A stretch of DNA of 20,183 bases from Gallionellaceae bacterium (lineage in GTDB: Bacteria; Pseudomonadota; Gammaproteobacteria; Burkholderiales; Gallionellaceae): NCBI GenBank assembly GCA_003151655.1, contig PLYB01000170.1, positions 11,206 to 31,388 on the forward strand, written 5' to 3'. The notes beneath the pieces are model-generated. The model searched no databases. It saw only the letters and a list, made by a program, of their open reading frames with translations, and was not told where the DNA came from. Below, one piece after another: positions 14,726-20,183 of this stretch. How positions within the stretch are numbered: position 1 is the stretch's first letter; each line of letters begins with the position of its first letter. The position numbers and the translations under genes were made by a program.

Positions 14726-16066
14726 ATGAAAAAGGTAGCTCTCACATTGGCCAGCATCGCAGCAATTACTGCGTTCGCTCCAGAAGCTTCTGCGCTTCCA
14801 GTTTTTGCACGTCAAACAGGTATGGCCTGCTCTGCATGTCACTTCCAGCATTTCCCGTTGCTGAATGGCTTTGGCCGTTCGTTTAAGGCAAATGCATTCA
14901 CTATGGTGGGTGCGCAAGGAATGGTTGAAGGCGAAGGTCTGTCGATTCCTGATCGTTTGAACTTTGCAGGTTTGGCATCTACATACTACAGCTCTCAATC
15001 TGGCGACCCAGCTTCTCCAACAATCGGCGTTCCATCTTCCGGCGGCGAATTGTCATTATTCTACGGCGGTAAAGTTTCCGACAACGCAGGTTTCCTGTCT
15101 GAGTTGGGTGCGATTGGTGCTGCGACAACTAACGCTGCCAAGCTGGTAATACTGTATCCGGTCGGCGATATGCGTGCCGGATTGGCAACTTATAGCGGTG
15201 GTCAAGGTGCTGGTTATGGCTTGGAATACCTGAATACTGGCGCAGTGGATGCGCATAAGATGATGGGCTTTCCTGGCATTCATGGAAATGCCGCTTATGC
15301 CGCACGTTATATGGGCGTGATCGGTAGTGCGACTGGTGCGAGTGCCATTGTTGACGGCAACTGGGGTATGGCGAGTGCAGGTGTTTGGGCTCCTGCCGGT
15401 CCAGGCACGTCTGCTTCCGTTAGTCAGTTGGGGTTGACCTATGGTCGTCTCGTTGGTACGTTTGATTTGGCTGGTTGGGATTCCGCTGTTGGTATTCAAA
15501 CCTTCGGTGGTGGCTACACAGCCCCAGCAAATACGGTTACTATGCAAAGTGGTACCACACCTGCGGCCTACGTAAACGGCGTTCCTGCTTATACATTCTA
15601 TAATGTGACCATTGTAGACGCTCAGATGCAAGGCGAAATTGCTGGGATGTCCACAGGTTTCTATGCAGAGTATGCATCGGCACCAGCGGGTACCACGGGT
15701 ACAGTAAATTCAGGCGCAGCTGCAGGTTCTACGCTCTTTGGTGGTGCAACATCAATAGCCAACCTCGGAGCAACATCGCTCAACTTGTCAACAACAATTG
15801 AAGTTGTTAAGGGTGCAACAATTCAGGCTGCGGCTCGTTTTGCTACTCTGACTGACAGCAATACTGTTGTAGCAGGCACCACCAACTTTACCGGTACAGA
15901 TAATGCAATAATGATCGGTGCAACTTATCAGTTGGCGCAAAACCTGAACTTGGGTGCGAACTACACCATGCAATCTGGTACAGCATGGGACGCTTACAAG
16001 ACAACTAATAATGCTGATGCAGTTGGCAAGACACAAGGTACCGTTTCTTTGTACGCACTGTTCTAA
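14726..16066 (+). CDS. cyc2: Cyc2-like outer-membrane monohaem cytochrome-porin fusion (putative Fe(II) oxidase)
   Basis: A 446-residue exported protein. Residues 1-23 are a signal peptide ending ASA. The mature N-terminus is LPVFARQTGMACSACHFQHF, with one c-type haem site CSACH (35-39), followed by PLLNGFGRSFK. The remaining ~390 residues alternate hydrophobic and Gly/Ala/Ser/Thr-rich segments and end in SLYALF with a terminal Phe, as expected of a beta-barrel. A short haem domain with FARQTGM-CxxCH and an LNxFGRxFK motif fused to a porin is the hallmark of Cyc2, which takes electrons from Fe(II) at the cell surface and passes them inward. GAGGAG precedes the ATG. The gene stands alone with its own predicted promoter and a strong terminator (16132-16164). 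Assignment rests on motif recognition; another cytochrome-porin family is possible. Confidence 0.72.
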   Translation: MKKVALTLASIAAITAFAPEASALPVFARQTGMACSACHFQHFPLLNGFGRSFKANAFTMVGAQGMVEGEGLSIPDRLNFAGLASTYYSSQSGDPASPTIGVPSSGGELSLFYGGKVSDNAGFLSELGAIGAATTNAAKLVILYPVGDMRAGLATYSGGQGAGYGLEYLNTGAVDAHKMMGFPGIHGNAAYAARYMGVIGSATGASAIVDGNWGMASAGVWAPAGPGTSASVSQLGLTYGRLVGTFDLAGWDSAVGIQTFGGGYTAPANTVTMQSGTTPAAYVNGVPAYTFYNVTIVDAQMQGEIAGMSTGFYAEYASAPAGTTGTVNSGAAAGSTLFGGATSIANLGATSLNLSTTIEVVKGATIQAAARFATLTDSNTVVAGTTNFTGTDNAIMIGATYQLAQNLNLGANYTMQSGTAWDAYKTTNNADAVGKTQGTVSLYALF

Positions 16067-16131
16067 TATCAAACTTGCGTAAGACGGGTTAAGGCCTAGC
16101 CAGAACCTGTTAAACAAAAGTGATGTAACAC

Positions 16132-16164
16132 AAACAAGGGAGACTTCGGTCTCCCTTGTTTTTT
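16132..16164 (+). terminator. Rho-independent terminator after the Cyc2-like gene (TTCG loop)
   Basis: AACAAGGGAGAC and GTCTCCCTTGTT form a perfect 12-bp stem around TTCG and end in a run of six T. It is 66 bases after the cyc2-like stop. Almost the same sequence recurs at 17080-17112 and, varied, at 17724-17755. Confidence 0.93.
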
Positions 16165-16185
16165 GTGCTGGTGTTGATGAAGACT

Positions 16186-16194
16186 TGCTATACT
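16186..16194 (+). promoter_or_regulatory. Predicted extended -10 promoter for the DUF1640-like gene
   Basis: TG at 16186-16187, one spacer base, then TATACT (16189-16194) forms an extended -10. No good -35 is present, as is common for this promoter type. The predicted start near 16201 leaves a 20-base leader carrying the AGGAGG ribosome binding site. Confidence 0.45.
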
Positions 16195-16221
16195 GTCCGC
16201 ATTGAATAGCAGGAGGCTAAC

Positions 16222-16524
16222 ATGAGTACTGTTACATTTGACACGCTGAAATTTGTAGAAAAACTCGAAAAAGCTGGCTTGCCACGCGCTCAGGCATCTG
16301 CGATTGTCGAGGCGCAGAAGGACGCATTTTCTGAGGCACTGGAAAATCAGCTTGCCAGCCGCCAAGATATTGTTAAGCTCGAAAAACAAATCGAAAAAAC
16401 TGAAAGCTTGTTGCGGCTGGATATGGCCGACCTTCGAAAAGAACAAGCGGTTCAGCGCTGGATGCTGACGATTACTGTTGGCGGCATCGTTGCTTTAATT
16501 GCCAAGGCTTTTTTTCAGGTTTAG
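16222..16524 (+). CDS. DUF1640 (CCDC90-like) coiled-coil membrane protein
   Basis: A 100-residue protein. The N-terminus (FDTLKFVEKLEKAGLPRAQASAIVEAQKDAFSEAL) is characteristic of the DUF1640 family, related to the eukaryotic CCDC90/MCUR1 coiled-coil proteins. A heptad-rich coiled coil follows (about residues 45-75, IVKLEKQIEKTESLLRLDMA), and then one C-terminal membrane helix (about 79-98, WMLTITVGGIVALIAKAFF). It is probably anchored in the inner membrane with the coiled coil facing the cytoplasm. The bacterial role is unknown. AGGAGG seven bases upstream supports the start. It heads a run of very small membrane-protein genes ending at the second TTCG terminator. Confidence 0.85.
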   Translation: MSTVTFDTLKFVEKLEKAGLPRAQASAIVEAQKDAFSEALENQLASRQDIVKLEKQIEKTESLLRLDMADLRKEQAVQRWMLTITVGGIVALIAKAFFQV

Positions 16525-16562
16525 TCCGATAGAATTGGACTATTGTGAACTGGAGGCTTGAT

Positions 16563-16703
16563 ATGGCTACTGATCATATTGTTTTAATCGTTATTGGAGT
16601 GCTGGGTGTAATCGGCGGTTTGTTTTTGCTTTCTGAGGCAAAAGCATATCGTGCCCGACACAATGCAGGAGCAAAACATCCAAATGATACAAAACACGCG
16701 TAA
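16563..16703 (+). CDS. Small single-pass membrane protein, 46 residues, unknown
   Basis: A short frame with a good GGAGG site about eight bases before the ATG. It encodes MATDHIVLIVIGVLGVIGG..., a hydrophobic helix at about residues 6-24, and then a basic, polar tail ending DTKHA. Its TAA overlaps the next ATG by one base (TAATG), which suggests translational coupling. I do not recognise the family. Position between two DUF1640-like genes suggests a shared operon. Its small size leaves some doubt that it is real. Confidence 0.55.
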   Translation: MATDHIVLIVIGVLGVIGGLFLLSEAKAYRARHNAGAKHPNDTKHA

Positions 16704-16878
16704 TGATGACCACCTATCAAGAAGCATCTGATGAACGTGAGTTCCTCACGAAAGATGTCTTAGTAACCAAACTGGTTGAGTTGAAGTACGATTTACTGAA
16801 ATGGATAAATGGATAATAGGTCTTGCGTTGGCGCAGTTTGTCGTTTTAGCCGCAATACTTTTAAAGCTGCCGCACTGA
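16703..16878 (+). pseudogene. Small DUF1640-like membrane protein split by an 8-bp tandem duplication
   Basis: The first frame (16703-16816) encodes 37 residues with LVTKLVELKYDLLKWING and stops. A second frame (16801-16878) encodes MDKWIIGLALAQFVVLAAIL and a short end. The sequence AAATGGAT occurs twice in direct tandem at about 16798-16813. Removing one unit fuses the frames into a single 55-residue protein reading DLLKWIIGLALAQFVVLAAI, a charged helix joined to a C-terminal membrane anchor as in short DUF1640-type proteins. The duplication is thus the likely cause of the break. Because the ATG of the second part lies inside the duplication, the two halves might be translated separately, or slippage might restore the frame. 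Confidence 0.65.
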
Positions 16879-16965
16879 ATAGACAAAACCGAATTTTACT
16901 GAGCGGAGTCTTGTGATGTCTCTTGCTTTGAATGAACCGCTTGTTATAGCGCAGGGTAAAGCCAT

Positions 16966-17050
16966 GTAGGGTGGGCAAACGGCTTTATCGTTAGCCCACG
17001 CGGTGCGAAATGTGGAAATCAGCGTGGGCACAGAAGTGTGCCCACCCTAC
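16966..17050. repeat. 85-bp palindromic repeat with GTAGGGTGGGC ends
   Basis: The left end GTAGGGTGGGC is the exact complement of the right end GCCCACCCTAC. Inside, GCCCACGC and GCGTGGGC form a second stem. This nested four-arm structure is typical of non-autonomous, MITE-like or REP-like elements. Nothing inside encodes a protein. Confidence 0.8.
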
Positions 17051-17079
17051 TTACTGTTAAACAAAATAAAAGCAACACA

Positions 17080-17112
17080 AACAAGGGAGACTTCGGTCTC
17101 CCTTGTTTTTTT
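17080..17112 (+). terminator. Rho-independent terminator, second TTCG copy
   Basis: The 12-bp perfect stem AACAAGGGAGAC/GTCTCCCTTGTT with a TTCG loop and seven T is identical in the stem to the copy at 16132. The bases before it (GTTAAACAAAA...CAACACAAACAAGGG) are also shared, so the copied unit is larger than the hairpin. It closes the small-membrane-protein run. Confidence 0.93.
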
Positions 17113-17237
17113 ATGTTCGAAAAGAGTAAATTTGTGAAACTGTACAGTACTTGAACCCATGAACAAAGGATGTACCATGCCAAGAATCAGTATAGTATTT
17201 GTTTTGACCTATCAAGTGGGGTAAGATAGTACGCACT

Positions 17238-17501
17238 ATGGCAAATATCCTCGCCTTCAAAAAACCAACCGACAATCAACCGATTGACGTTGAGGTGACA
17301 TACGGTGACGGAATGTTCACCGCTATATGCGATACGCTGCATTTGGTGACAGAAGCCGATAGCTTTGAGGCTTTGACTGAGCGCGTGTGGAAGTTGGCTC
17401 CGGATATGATTGAAACTAACGAGCTGGGGATAGACCCTGATTCCTTGTGCCTAAATTTCAAGTTTGTGCAATCCGCTCACGATCACCGCTTGGCTATGTG
17501 A
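17238..17501 (+). CDS. DUF1902 (HicB-like) antitoxin
   Basis: An 87-residue protein with the DUF1902 pattern: VEVTYGDGMFTAICDTLHLVTEADSFEALTERVWKLAPDMIE. This is the beta-alpha-beta fold related to HicB antitoxins, which bind HicA and usually also DNA. The following gene encodes a HicA-like toxin three bases downstream, so the two form an antitoxin-first module. The ATG at 17238 follows a possible promoter (TTGTTT - 17 - TAAGAT), and no strong ribosome binding site is visible. There is no separate DNA-binding domain at the C-terminus, so autoregulation would need a partner or occur through the complex. Confidence 0.82.
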   Translation: MANILAFKKPTDNQPIDVEVTYGDGMFTAICDTLHLVTEADSFEALTERVWKLAPDMIETNELGIDPDSLCLNFKFVQSAHDHRLAM

Positions 17502-17504
17502 TCG

Positions 17505-17702
17505 GTGGGCAGCGGCTATTATGCGCAGTTGCGGAAGATTTTGCTGGAGCAGGGCTGTTCTTTCGTACGACAAGGAAAAGGAAGCCATGAGATTTGGCAA
17601 AGCCCAATCACGCAATGTCGATTCCCTGTTGCAACCAGTATCGTTTCCAGAAATACGGCTAACGCGATCCTGAAACAGGCTGGGCTGAATATTAAACTCT
17701 AG
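17505..17702 (+). CDS. hicA: HicA-family mRNA interferase toxin
   Basis: A 65-residue dsRBD-like toxin. SGYYAQLRKILLEQGCSFVR is followed by the catalytic-histidine motif GKGSHEIW (H28), then a hydrophobic strand, and SIVSRNTANAILKQAGLN, matching the HicA/YcfA family end to end. HicA proteins cleave mRNA and are neutralised by HicB-type partners. The start is a GTG at 17505, three bases after the antitoxin stop, so translation is likely coupled. A terminator follows 21 bases after the stop. All key residues are present, so the module appears intact, unlike the YoeB pair upstream. Confidence 0.88.
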   Translation: MGSGYYAQLRKILLEQGCSFVRQGKGSHEIWQSPITQCRFPVATSIVSRNTANAILKQAGLNIKL

Positions 17703-17723
17703 TCAAACGAAAGTGATGTAGCA

Positions 17724-17755
17724 AACAAGGGATACTTCGCTATCCCTTGTTTTTT
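17724..17755 (+). terminator. Rho-independent terminator after hicA, variant copy
   Basis: AACAAGGGATA pairs perfectly over 11 bp with TATCCCTTGTT around CTTCGC and is followed by six T. The leading AAGTGATGTA also precedes the copy at 16132. Relative to the other copies, stem bases have changed on both sides so that pairing is kept. Confidence 0.9.
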
Positions 17756-17792
17756 GTGCGAGTAAAAGCAGCAACAGGTAAAATCGCGCCCC

Positions 17793-18545
17793 ATGAAACT
17801 CGCACTATCTCTTTCCGCACAACGCCGTCTGGCGCGTGTGCAACAACTCACCGAAATTGAATATCCCGCCGACTTGCCGGTGGTGGCACGGCGCGAAGAG
17901 TTGGCTGAGGCTATCGAAAAGCATCAGGTCATCATCGTGTGTGGCGAGACGGGCTCGGGCAAAACCACTCAGATCCCGAAGATATGCTTGAGTCTGGGAC
18001 GCGGTGTGCTGGGCGTAATCGGGCATACCCAACCCAGACGCGTGGCGGCACGCTCGGTGGCAGCACGCATCGCGCAAGAGCTGAAATCCGAACTCGGCGG
18101 GCTGGTCGGCTACAAAGTACGTTTCAATGACAAAGTATCGCCCGACACCTGTATCAAACTGATGACCGACGGCATCCTGCTGGCCGAGATACACCATGAT
18201 CCGCTGCTGAAGAATTACGACACAATCATTATCGACGAAGCGCATGAGCGCTCGCTGAATATCGATTTTTTGCTGGGCTACTTCAAGCAAATTTTGCCAA
18301 GACGGCCTGATTTGAAATTGATTATTACTTCGGCGACATTGGATGCGGAAAGGTTTGCGAAGCATTTTGCGGGGGGCAATCACCCTCACCCCAACCCTGA
18401 TGGAACTACTAGCCATTCGACTAGGCTGCCCAGAAACGGCAGCCAAGTCGCTGGTTATCCCCCGGTAGGAGAGGGAGTCGGTGGTGAGGTGTTGCAACAG
18501 CGCGTGCAACCAGGTGCCGCGCTGCTGTTCCGGCGTGATGCGTAA
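17793..18545 (+). CDS. hrpA: ATP-dependent RNA helicase HrpA, N-terminal fragment cut by a repeat
   Basis: The first ~195 residues are the DEAH-box helicase HrpA: Walker A GETGSGKTT (51-59), HTQPRRVAARSVAARIA, LMTDGILLAE, DEAH (148-151) in a DEAHERS context, and the SAT motif III (180-182) ending ATLDAERFAKHF. Full-length HrpA has about 1300 residues. Here homology stops at about 18378, and the frame runs 50 more codons through a palindromic repeat and then antisense through the neighbouring helicase gene. All of RecA-like domain 2 and the C-terminal domains are missing, so the product would be inactive. A -10-like TAAAAT lies nine bases before the ATG. Either a genomic rearrangement or a contig misjoin could explain this. 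Confidence 0.88.
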   Translation: MKLALSLSAQRRLARVQQLTEIEYPADLPVVARREELAEAIEKHQVIIVCGETGSGKTTQIPKICLSLGRGVLGVIGHTQPRRVAARSVAARIAQELKSELGGLVGYKVRFNDKVSPDTCIKLMTDGILLAEIHHDPLLKNYDTIIIDEAHERSLNIDFLLGYFKQILPRRPDLKLIITSATLDAERFAKHFAGGNHPHPNPDGTTSHSTRLPRNGSQVAGYPPVGEGVGGEVLQQRVQPGAALLFRRDA

Positions 18546-20183
18546 AACATGTTTTCCGGCCGGGAACGGGCGCAGCAATGCGGCATCCACGTTCACTGGT
18601 GATTTTTTCTGCTCGGCTACAACGCTGCCCGCCGCAGCCAGCAGCGGATTTGCGGTCGGCTCCACTACATGCGCGATTCGCCCATACCAGGAAGTCTCTG
18701 CGGGTTCGCCGTTGCCGCTGACCAGCAGCGCCTGTTTGGCGCGTGTCATTGCGACGTAAAGCAGATTCATTTCTTCGCGCCGCGCATAGGCCTCATCCGT
18801 TTCGAAGTAAGGCGCGCGCTTCGTGCCGCGTCCCTTCTTGTCGCTGAACAGCGAGAAATGCGCCGGGCGCGGCGCGTTGGGCTGCCAGTCGAGCAGCACG
18901 CCGTAGCTATCGACTTTGCGTTGCGTGTCGTTGGCATCCAGCAGCCACACGATGGGCGCTTCCAGCCCTTTGGCTTCGTGCACGGTGTAGATGCGCAGCG
19001 CATTGCCGACCTCGCCCACCTTGCCCTCGTCCGGCGATTCATTTTCCGCCGCGCGCAACTCACGCAGCTCGGCGAGAAAGCGCGGCAGGCTGGGATAGCG
19101 CCCTGCATCCACGTTGAGCGCAATTTCCATGAAGGCTTGCAGATTGGCGCGCACTGTTTCATGCAGCTCGACAGGCAATGCCGCCGCATAGCGATGCAGC
19201 AAATCGCCTTCGAAATAAATACGGTCGAGCAGGTCATGCACTGGCAGTTTGTCGGCGAATTGCAGCCAGTTTTTCAGAAGAAAGGCGGCGCGTTGCAGTT
19301 GCGGCGAGGATGCGCTGTCTTGAGCAATGCGTTGTAGCCTTGTCCACCAGCTTTCAGGTGCAAGGTTCAAGGTGCAAGGCTCAAGAAAACCCCTTATCCC
19401 TTGTCCATTGTCCCTTGCTCCTGCTATTGACATCAAATCTTTATCCGAACAAGCAAACAGCGGCGAACGCAGTGCCTGCGCCAGTTCGAGATCGGCGAAT
19501 GGGGTAATCAGAAAAGTCAGCAGCGCCTGAATATCTTCTGCTTCCAGCGTGTCGAGCAGCCCGCCGCGCCGCGAAGTCAAAAATGGAATATGGCGCGCGC
19601 GCAAAGCATGTTCGTACACGCGCAGATGGGTGCGCTTGCGCACCAGTACCATGATGTCGCCGTATTCGGCGCGGCGCAGTGCGCCATCTTCTTGCACGCT
19701 CCAGTTTGCCACGATGTTAGCGATGTGCGCAGCGAATTGCTCGGCTTCAATTTCGCGCGCGCCGCTTTCATTTTCTTCACGCGGGGTAGTGAGCGGATTG
19801 CGCAGACCCTCTCTCGTTTGCGAGACAAGCTGCTCTGTTGTTGCGGCGAGAGGCAGCACCTCGACATGGCCAGGCAAGTCCTGATGGTGGGCAAGGTGTT
19901 CCTCGAAGTCCACGAAGCCGTCAGGATGTCCTACAAATACGCTATTCACTGCGCCCAGCACCGCCGGAGAATTCCGTCGCGTCATGTTCTGCGTGAGGTA
20001 ATGCGCGCCGAATTCCAGTTGCAGGAACTCGCGCACCACGCCGAACAAGCGCGCGTCGGCGCGGCGGAAGCGGTAGATGGACTGCTTTGGATCGCCCACC
20101 ACAAACACGGTGGGCCGCGAGTCTACTGCTGCGGCAGCGGAGAACCACGATTGCAGTATCTGCCACTGCAACGGGTTGGTGTC
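17805..20183 (-). CDS. UvrD/AddA-like helicase, partial at its start and truncated at its C-terminus
   Basis: The frame enters from the right edge (DTNPLQWQ, the end of helicase motif II) and shows the superfamily 1A motifs: VFVVGDPKQSIYRFRRADAR, QNMTRRNSPAVL, YTVHEAKGLEAPIV (motif V) and MNLLYVAMTRAKQALLVSG (motif VI). This fits an AddA/RecB-like recombination helicase-nuclease. Recognisable sequence ends at GTWLHALLQHLT (about 18491). The remaining ~228 codons, down to the stop at 17805, are repeat and then antisense of hrpA and are not family sequence. The PD-(D/E)XK nuclease domain expected after this point is therefore missing. Near 19355-19430 the stretch GQGIRGFLEPCTLNLAP appears to be a repeat-derived in-frame insertion. 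The usual addB-like partner is not in view. Confidence 0.85.
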   Translation of the reverse strand, partial: DTNPLQWQILQSWFSAAAAVDSRPTVFVVGDPKQSIYRFRRADARLFGVVREFLQLEFGAHYLTQNMTRRNSPAVLGAVNSVFVGHPDGFVDFEEHLAHHQDLPGHVEVLPLAATTEQLVSQTREGLRNPLTTPREENESGAREIEAEQFAAHIANIVANWSVQEDGALRRAEYGDIMVLVRKRTHLRVYEHALRARHIPFLTSRRGGLLDTLEAEDIQALLTFLITPFADLELAQALRSPLFACSDKDLMSIAGARDNGQGIRGFLEPCTLNLAPESWWTRLQRIAQDSASSPQLQRAAFLLKNWLQFADKLPVHDLLDRIYFEGDLLHRYAAALPVELHETVRANLQAFMEIALNVDAGRYPSLPRFLAELRELRAAENESPDEGKVGEVGNALRIYTVHEAKGLEAPIVWLLDANDTQRKVDSYGVLLDWQPNAPRPAHFSLFSDKKGRGTKRAPYFETDEAYARREEMNLLYVAMTRAKQALLVSGNGEPAETSWYGRIAHVVEPTANPLLAAAGSVVAEQKKSPVNVDAALLRPFPAGKHVLRITPEQQRGTWLHALLQHLTTDSLSYRGITSDLAAVSGQPSRMASSSIRVGVRVIAPRKMLRKPFRIQCRRSNNQFQIRPSWQNLLEVAQQKIDIQRALMRFVDNDCVVILQQRIMVYLGQQDAVGHQFDTGVGRYFVIETYFVADQPAEFGFQLLRDACCHRACRHASGLGMPDYAQHTASQTQAYLRDLSGFARARLATHDDDLMLFDSLSQLFAPCHHRQVGGIFNFGELLHTRQTALCGKR
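18379..18490. repeat. Palindromic repeat at the hrpA/helicase junction
   Basis: About 110 bases. The left end has CACCCTCACCCCAACCC, the right end GAGAGGGAGTCGGTGGTGAGG, roughly complementary. An inner hairpin pairs GACTAGGCTGCC with GGCAGCCAAGTC (one mismatch) around CAGAAAC. The repeat separates the last hrpA-like base from the first helicase-like base and belongs to neither gene. Confidence 0.75.
19355..19428. repeat. Low-complexity direct/inverted repeat inside the AddA-like gene
   Basis: GTGCAAGGTTCAAGGTGCAA and neighbouring CAAGG units on one side face CCCTTATCCCTTGTCCATTG and further CCCTTG units on the other, giving an imperfect palindrome of CAAGG/CCTTG blocks. It encodes about 25 residues in frame with the helicase and differs in composition from its surroundings. 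Confidence 0.55.

Larger units (their letters stand above)
16879..17237. other. 359-bp region between the small membrane genes and the DUF1902/HicA pair
   Basis: No convincing gene. A 17-codon frame at about 16918 (MSLALNEPLVIAQGKAM) ends exactly where the palindromic repeat at 16966 begins and may be the start of a gene cut by that repeat. The second TTCG terminator lies at 17080-17112. Near the right end TTGTTT, 17 bases, then TAAGAT (about 17200-17228) is a possible promoter for the downstream antitoxin. Confidence 0.45.

Noticed and set aside
16132..17755. CRISPR-like array of the repeated 30-base units
   Set aside because: Only three units, separated by hundreds of bases with genes between; each is a terminator with a T-run.
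17805..18490. C-terminal ~228 codons of the minus-strand helicase frame as genuine protein
   Set aside because: They are antisense to hrpA plus repeat sequence; homology to the helicase ends at about 18491.

Overview
The window looks like chromosomal DNA from a betaproteobacterium. The best guess is an iron-oxidising Nitrosomonadales/Gallionellaceae-type organism. This is inferred from proteobacterial housekeeping genes (lysC, dnaE, aroC, tcdA, hrpA) together with a predicted outer-membrane monohaem cytochrome-porin of the Cyc2 type. No rRNA or tRNA gene was seen that could fix the taxonomy.

Layout. Positions 1-594 hold the 3' end of lysC. A convergent class I methyltransferase follows (671-1291, minus). 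Next is a two-gene ABC-2 exporter plus a short-chain dehydrogenase in one plus-strand run (1507-4120), a lone exported FliL-like protein (4383-4787), the replicative polymerase dnaE (4873-8427), and a diguanylate cyclase with an unusual N-terminal Rossmann domain (8568-9857). Chorismate synthase (9958-11052, minus), a YjjV-like TatD hydrolase (11208-11999) and tcdA (12120-12848) complete the core block.

From about 12850 to 17755 the content becomes accessory. It holds a HEPN/MNT toxin-antitoxin pair, a displaced second copy of the tcdA 3' end, a YefM/YoeB pair whose toxin is frameshifted, the Cyc2-like gene, a cluster of small DUF1640-like membrane proteins (one split by an 8-bp duplication), and a DUF1902/HicA pair. 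Three nearly identical TTCG-loop terminators punctuate this block.

At 17793-20183 two large helicase genes meet head to head, and both are broken: the first ~195 codons of hrpA, and an AddA/UvrD-like helicase lacking its C-terminus. The break is a ~110-bp dispersed palindromic repeat, so this is either an inversion or translocation between repeats or an assembly misjoin.

The unifying theme is dispersed palindromic repeats. Several families occur between genes (4139-4230, 9856-9951, 11101-11177, 12023-12102, 16966-17050), and some appear in frame inside genes (dnaE, and probably the AddA-like gene). The most interesting points are the Cyc2-like gene with its hairpin and promoter region, the tcdA 3'-end duplication in which all 17 nucleotide differences are silent, the Rossmann-PAS-GGDEF fusion, and the repeat-mediated hrpA/addA junction.
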